Origin: CAVOBC01 sp963693635
GTDB taxonomy: Bacteria; Pseudomonadota; Gammaproteobacteria; Pseudomonadales; Azotimanducaceae
Direction of reading: 5' to 3'
DNA length: 25,969 nucleotides
Assembly (NCBI GenBank): GCA_963693635.1
Contig: CAVOBC010000017.1
Location: 1 to 25,969 of the forward strand
The notes under the pieces were generated by a model. That model worked only from the letters and a program-made list of their open reading frames with translations, was not told the origin of the DNA and made no database searches. Both the position numbers and the translations under genes were made by a program. Shown one piece after another: positions 22,162 through 25,969 of the stretch. Within the stretch, counting starts at the first letter, position 1. Every line of letters begins with the position of its first letter.

Positions 22162-23664
22162 TTGAGCCAGCTTGTGAGAGGCGTCTGGAGCGTGATTTTT
22201 GTGGTCATGCTTGCCGGTTGCGGTGACGACGGCGGAGAAGCGCCGGAGGCCGGCACTGCGGCCGATAGCACGGCTGCGGCTGATGGAGCGCCGGGAGCCG
22301 GCCGCCGCGGCGACGGCCGTGGACTGACCGAAGAGCAGCGAGCCGCACGCCGTGCCGGGCGGGCCGAACGTGGTGGCGGGCCTGACCCGGGTCAACTGAC
22401 AGACGAACAGCGGGCCGCGCGTCGCGCGGCATGGGCCGAGCGCGGTGGGCGGCCCGGCATGAGTGACGATGAGCGCGCTGCACGGATCGCGCGACGGGGT
22501 GAGGGCGGCACAGAAGGTGGCTCCGCTCCAAGCGATCGTCCTCACGGTGAATATGGTGGCCCCGGTGGAGCTACAAAAGGTGAAGCTGCAAAAGGTGAAG
22601 GCGCCAAAGAAGGTGACAAGCGTCAAAGCGAGAGCGGCAAAAAATCCGCCTCGGCGGAGCGCGGGGGCAGACAGGCGGGTGGTCGTGGCCGGGGCAGTCA
22701 GCGTGACAGCCGTTTTCAAAACCGGCCGGTCCCGGTCGCCGTCGCGCTGGTAGAACGCGGGCGGATCGATGCGTTCTACGCGACCACGACATCGCTCGAA
22801 GCCGAACAAGAAGCCAGTGTTGTTGCCCGCACTCAGGGTATCGTCGAGGAAATCTTTGTCGAAGAAGGCGATCAGGTGAAGGCAAAGGACGCGCTCGCGC
22901 AGCTTGATACCCGCCGACTGGCACTTGAGGTTGCGCGTACCCGTACCAACATCGCAAGCCTGACGCGCGCGTTTGACCGCGCCAAGAGCCTGATCAAAAC
23001 GAAGATGATCTCTCCGGAGTTGTACGACAAGGCGCAGTTTGATTTTGAGCGTGAGCAGGCGACGCTCGCGTTGCAGTTGCACGATCTCGAAGAGGCCACA
23101 ATTCGTGCCCCGATTAACGGCAGAATTACGAAGCGTCACATCAAGATCGGCAATACGTTGTCGCCCAATGCGAGCGCGTTTGAGATCAAGCGTGCTCGCA
23201 TCATCGAAGCCGTGCTGAATGTGCCGGAAAAGGAACTGCCGAAGATGCAGGTCGGCCAGTACGCGAGGCTCCGGGTCGATGCGCTCGGCAATCGCACGTT
23301 CGAGGGTATCGTCGAGCGAATTGCACCGGAGGTGGACGCGCAGTCGGGCACCTTCCGGGTCACCGTTTCAATCGACAATGCGCAAGACAACCTAAAACCA
23401 GGGATGTTCGCCCGGGTCAGCGTGCGATACGACTCCAACGAGAACACCCTCCTGATTGCGCGGGACGCGGTGGTGGTCCAGCGAAACGAAAGTACCGTGT
23501 TCGTGGTCAGTGGCGGGAAGGCTAAAAAACAGCAGGTGATCACCGGTTACACGATGGAGGGCCGGATCGAAATCCTCGAGGGCCTGACCGAAGGGGACGA
23601 GATTGTCATCACGGGCCAGGGCGGTCTCCGTGAGGGTTCACCGGTCAGGGTTGTTGCAAACTAG
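22162..23664 (+). CDS. RND efflux periplasmic adaptor lipoprotein (MFP/HlyD family)
   Basis: About 500 residues. It links the inner-membrane RND pump to an outer-membrane channel. The signal VWSVIFVVMLAGC ends in a lipobox; the lipidated Cys is residue 20 if TTG 22162 starts the gene, which is favoured by GAGG eight bases upstream (GTG 22174 and the first open codon 22072 are alternatives). A low-complexity, Arg/Gly/Ala/Lys-rich insert of roughly 170 residues follows, including LTEEQRAARRA and LTDEQRAARRA. The adaptor core then begins: RPVPVAVALVERG, TQGIVEEIFVEEGDQVKAKD (lipoyl half), LDTRRLALEVARTR, the hairpin, ATIRAPINGRITKRHIKIGN (second lipoyl half) and FRVTVSIDNAQDNLKPGMFA (beta-barrel). 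The core is complete. It precedes the pump gene by 144 bases. Confidence 0.9.
   Translation: MSQLVRGVWSVIFVVMLAGCGDDGGEAPEAGTAADSTAAADGAPGAGRRGDGRGLTEEQRAARRAGRAERGGGPDPGQLTDEQRAARRAAWAERGGRPGMSDDERAARIARRGEGGTEGGSAPSDRPHGEYGGPGGATKGEAAKGEGAKEGDKRQSESGKKSASAERGGRQAGGRGRGSQRDSRFQNRPVPVAVALVERGRIDAFYATTTSLEAEQEASVVARTQGIVEEIFVEEGDQVKAKDALAQLDTRRLALEVARTRTNIASLTRAFDRAKSLIKTKMISPELYDKAQFDFEREQATLALQLHDLEEATIRAPINGRITKRHIKIGNTLSPNASAFEIKRARIIEAVLNVPEKELPKMQVGQYARLRVDALGNRTFEGIVERIAPEVDAQSGTFRVTVSIDNAQDNLKPGMFARVSVRYDSNENTLLIARDAVVVQRNESTVFVVSGGKAKKQQVITGYTMEGRIEILEGLTEGDEIVITGQGGLREGSPVRVVAN
22324..22509 (+). repeat. Degenerate 21-24 residue repeats in the adaptor insert
   Basis: Three units start LTEEQRAARRA (22324), LTDEQRAARRA (22396) and MSDDERAARIA (22459), each followed by an (A)ERGG- or RGEGG-type stretch. 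The repeat is in frame with the adaptor. A second short array lies just after it at 22570-22614, where 15-base units encode variants of AKGEA. Confidence 0.75.
22570..22614 (+). repeat. 15-bp in-frame repeats encoding AKGE-type units
   Basis: GCTACAAAAGGTGAA and GCTGCAAAAGGTGAA differ at one base, and GGCGCCAAAGAAGGT is a third diverged unit. They lengthen the flexible lysine- and glycine-rich linker of the RND adaptor. Confidence 0.7.
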
Positions 23665-23808
23665 CACTTTAGTCGTCATTGACCGCCTGACGCCGGCCGG
23701 GATTCCGGCGGTCCGGCACGATGGCCCGTGTCAGGAACCATCCAGAGCACTGGACGTGCGTGCTGATGAGGCGCAAGTGCCGCACGGCTCGGGTTGCCTG
23801 GGGCGCGC
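23665..23808. other. Spacer within the RND pair, with a small inverted repeat
   Basis: CGCCGG at 23691-23696 and CCGGCG at 23705-23710 form a 6-bp stem with an 8-base loop, not followed by T bases. No separate gene is supported, so the adaptor and pump are likely still cotranscribed. Confidence 0.4.
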
Positions 23809-25969
23809 GTGAATCTCGTCGCCGGTTCGATTGCGCGACCCGTCACGGTCTTGATGGGAACCCTGGCGATCGTCCTCTTCGGGGGCATCGGACTCGACCG
23901 CCTGGGGCTCAACCTGCTGCCAGAGCTAACTTACCCCACGCTCACGATTCGCACGGAGTATGAGGGCGCGGCGCCGGCCGAAATTGAAGAGCAGATCACC
24001 CGTCAGATCGAGCAGCGGGTGGGTGTCGTCAGTGGTGTGCGCAAGATGCACTCGATTTCGGCGGCCGGGCGGTCAGACGTCGTGCTCGAGTTTCTCTGGG
24101 GCACGGGAATGGACCTTGCCGCGATCGAGGTGCGCGAGAAAATCGATCTCGTGCGCCTGCCGCTCGAGGTTGAGCGGCCAACGCTCCTGCGACTCAATCC
24201 CAATCTGGACCCGGTCTTTCGGTTGGCACTGACTCGCAGGGAGAGCCTTTCCGATCCGGTGTATGACCTGCAAACGCTCAGGCGGTATGGCGATGATTTC
24301 CTGAAACGGCGGATGGACCCTATCCCGGGCGTGGCGGCGGTCATTGTCTCGGGCGGGTACGAAGACGAGGTGTCGGTACACGTTGATCAGGATCGACTGG
24401 GCCAGCTGAACATGACGGTGCAGGCTCTGGGCGCCCGACTTGCGAGCACCAACGTCAATCTGTCGGGTGGACGGTTGTCGGACGGAAATCAGGAATACCT
24501 CGTTCGCACGCTCAATCAATTCGAGACGATCGACGACATTGCCAACACGATCATCTTTCAGGAGGGTGCGCGCATTCTGCGCCTGAAGGATGTCGCGACG
24601 GTCCTTGAGAGTCAGAAAGAGCGCGACTCGATCATGCGCGTCAATGGCACGGAAGCGATCGAAATCGCACTCTATAAAGAGGGAGATGCCAACACCGTTG
24701 CTGTCGCTACCGAAATCAAGGCGAAACTCGATGATCTGCAAGAGGAGTTGCCGCCGAATTTCGAACTCGTAACGATCTACGATCAGTCGCAGTTCATCAG
24801 TGCCGCCATCCGAGAAGTGCAGACGGCCGCCGTGCAGGGCGCGTTTCTGGCGGTTCTCGTTCTGTTCCTGTTTCTTCGGGACATGCGCAGCACGCTGATC
24901 GTGACGGCAACGATTCCGGCGTCGGTGATGGTGACGTTTGCGGCTATGGATGTGGCAGGCATAACGCTCAATGTGATGAGCCTGGGTGGCATCGCGCTGG
25001 CGATCGGCATGTTGATGGACAACGCCATTGTCGTCCTTGAGAACGTGTCCCGACATCGAGCCGGTGGCAAGAGTCGCATCGATGCCGCACGTCTGGGGGC
25101 ATCAGAGGTGGGCGGCGCGGTCGTTGCGTCCACGCTGACGACGATCGCCGTGTTTCTGCCACTCGCGTTTGTCGAAGGCATTGCGGGCCAACTCTTCAAA
25201 GATCAGGCACTGACGGTCACCTTTGCGTTGCTGGCATCGTTGGTCCTTGCCTTTACGCTCATTCCGATGCTTTCAGCGATCGGCACCTCGGCAGGTGAAC
25301 CGGATGCGCAGGGCGAATCGGCGCCACGGCCGCAGTGGCTGCGGCTGGGTCCCACGCCGTTGCAGTGGTTACTGGTTGACGGTCCCCGGTGGTTGCTCGT
25401 CGGCGGCATGAAGGCTTTCGTCGCCATAAGATGGGGCGCCACGTGGGCGACCGCGCCGATCCTCTCGGGTTTTGACCGAGGCTATGAATCGCTCGCACGG
25501 TGGTACGACCGGCTCTTGCGCCGTGCGCTTGAGGCGCGTGCGGTGACCCTTACGATTGCGCTGGCGTCGTTCGGCGCCAGCCTCGTGCTGCTGCCAACAC
25601 TGTCGGTTGAACTGATTCCGCCGCTCGCACAAGGCGAGTTCAAGGTCGATTTTCAACTGTCGCCGGGCACGCGCCTGGAACTCACCGACCGAACGTTGGG
25701 TGACGTGCAGAACAATCTGGTGGGCCGGCAGTCGATCGAAAAGACTTACTCCGTTGCGGGCACGGGGGGGAAACTCGATGCGAGTTCTGCGAGTGGCGGT
25801 GAGAACGCGGGTGAGATTGCGGTGGTCATGCAGCGTGGGGCGTCGACGCTTGACGAGGCGGAAGCCATGGACATCGTCCGCAGGCAGCTTGAAGACGTGC
25901 CGGATGCACAATACACGCTTGAACGTCCGCAGCTATTCACCTTTTCGACACCGCTTGAGATCGAGGTGT
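23809..25969 (+). CDS. RND efflux pump inner-membrane subunit, 3' end missing
   Basis: The first 720 residues of a proton-driven RND permease of the AcrB/HAE1-like class, usually over 1000 residues; it runs off the window without a stop. TM1 follows GSIARPVTVLMGTLAIVLFG; the porter domain opens LLPELTYPTLTIRTEYEGA with PAEIEEQITRQIEQRVG. TM2-TM6 include LAVLVLFLFLRDMRSTLIVT and the TM4 proton-relay helix GMLMDNAIVVLENV (D404-N405 in place of the Asp-Asp of AcrB; Asp-Asn also occurs in related environmental pumps). The second repeat begins near 25530 (ALEARAVTLTIALASFG), followed by LIPPLAQGEFKVDFQLSPGT. The start is GTG 23809 with a GGGG just before it; no in-frame ATG is nearby. Together with the upstream adaptor it forms a two-gene export system for an unknown compound. 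An outer-membrane channel gene may follow beyond the edge. Confidence 0.92.
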   Translation, partial: MNLVAGSIARPVTVLMGTLAIVLFGGIGLDRLGLNLLPELTYPTLTIRTEYEGAAPAEIEEQITRQIEQRVGVVSGVRKMHSISAAGRSDVVLEFLWGTGMDLAAIEVREKIDLVRLPLEVERPTLLRLNPNLDPVFRLALTRRESLSDPVYDLQTLRRYGDDFLKRRMDPIPGVAAVIVSGGYEDEVSVHVDQDRLGQLNMTVQALGARLASTNVNLSGGRLSDGNQEYLVRTLNQFETIDDIANTIIFQEGARILRLKDVATVLESQKERDSIMRVNGTEAIEIALYKEGDANTVAVATEIKAKLDDLQEELPPNFELVTIYDQSQFISAAIREVQTAAVQGAFLAVLVLFLFLRDMRSTLIVTATIPASVMVTFAAMDVAGITLNVMSLGGIALAIGMLMDNAIVVLENVSRHRAGGKSRIDAARLGASEVGGAVVASTLTTIAVFLPLAFVEGIAGQLFKDQALTVTFALLASLVLAFTLIPMLSAIGTSAGEPDAQGESAPRPQWLRLGPTPLQWLLVDGPRWLLVGGMKAFVAIRWGATWATAPILSGFDRGYESLARWYDRLLRRALEARAVTLTIALASFGASLVLLPTLSVELIPPLAQGEFKVDFQLSPGTRLELTDRTLGDVQNNLVGRQSIEKTYSVAGTGGKLDASSASGGENAGEIAVVMQRGASTLDEAEAMDIVRRQLEDVPDAQYTLERPQLFTFSTPLEIEV

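Noticed and set aside
22102..23139. 345-codon open frame antisense to the RND adaptor
   Set aside because: It overlaps the conserved adaptor core entirely and shows no recognisable family; a codon-bias shadow.
24073..25056. 327-codon open frame antisense to the RND pump
   Set aside because: The plus strand encodes unmistakable RND motifs throughout; the antisense product is low in hydrophobic order and has no family match.
1..25969. Insertion sequence, prophage or CRISPR array
   Set aside because: No transposase, integrase, phage or Cas protein and no regularly spaced repeats were seen; the short repeats found are local and in-frame or intergenic.

Overview
The window looks like a chromosomal accessory-to-core stretch from a moderately GC-rich Gram-negative bacterium, most likely a free-living gammaproteobacterium. 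The Gram-negative call rests on a lipoprotein RND adaptor followed by an RND inner-membrane pump, a periplasmic lipoprotein solute-binding protein and a Sec-exported c-type cytochrome. The gammaproteobacterial placement is an impression from gene content, not a measurement. No tRNA, rRNA, CRISPR array, integrase, transposase or phage gene was recognised.

Left third (1-8.3 kb): a loose patchwork of single catabolic genes, several of them broken. Intact genes are a SnoaL/NTF2-like protein (787-1206, -), a membrane-anchored epoxide-hydrolase-type alpha/beta hydrolase (1760-2818, +), a cytochrome P450 (3055-4293, +), a phytanoyl-CoA-dioxygenase-like Fe(II)/2OG oxygenase (5132-5749, -) and an HSL-family esterase (6611-7573, +). 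Broken genes are a HigA antitoxin (210-517, +), a nitronate monooxygenase N-terminus (1361-1590, -), a GNAT acetyltransferase (4405-4871, -), an SDR lacking its NAD-binding half (5816-6262, -) and a SAM methyltransferase (7587-8326, -). Three of these carry exactly one single-base deletion each, which suggests either real decay or assembly indels.

Centre (8.7-19.6 kb): an intact, almost entirely plus-strand block. It opens with a 1345-residue exported protein that combines N-terminal beta-domains, a YVTN-type beta-propeller, a two-haem MauG/CCP-like cytochrome region and a C-terminal CBM_4_9-like module. A tight operon follows: LLM flavin-dependent monooxygenase, then a complete peptide/nickel-type ABC importer in the order ATPase D, ATPase F, lipoprotein binding protein, permease B, permease C. 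A GPH-family cation symporter faces the operon from the opposite strand. Taken together this could be an extracellular oxidation, uptake and intracellular monooxygenation pathway for an unknown, possibly glycan-linked or polymeric substrate. That is inference from gene order and domains.

Right end (21.1-26.0 kb): a YdcF/DUF218 protein, then an RND efflux pair, a lipoprotein adaptor with an unusual low-complexity N-terminal insert and an inner-membrane pump that runs off the window. A perfect palindrome over a -10-like hexamer precedes the pair.

The most interesting objects are the propeller/dihaem/CBM protein, its possible link to the LLM-Dpp operon, the tandemly repeated start-codon cassette of the binding protein, the LTxxQ-like repeats in the RND adaptor, and the cluster of single-base deletions on the left.
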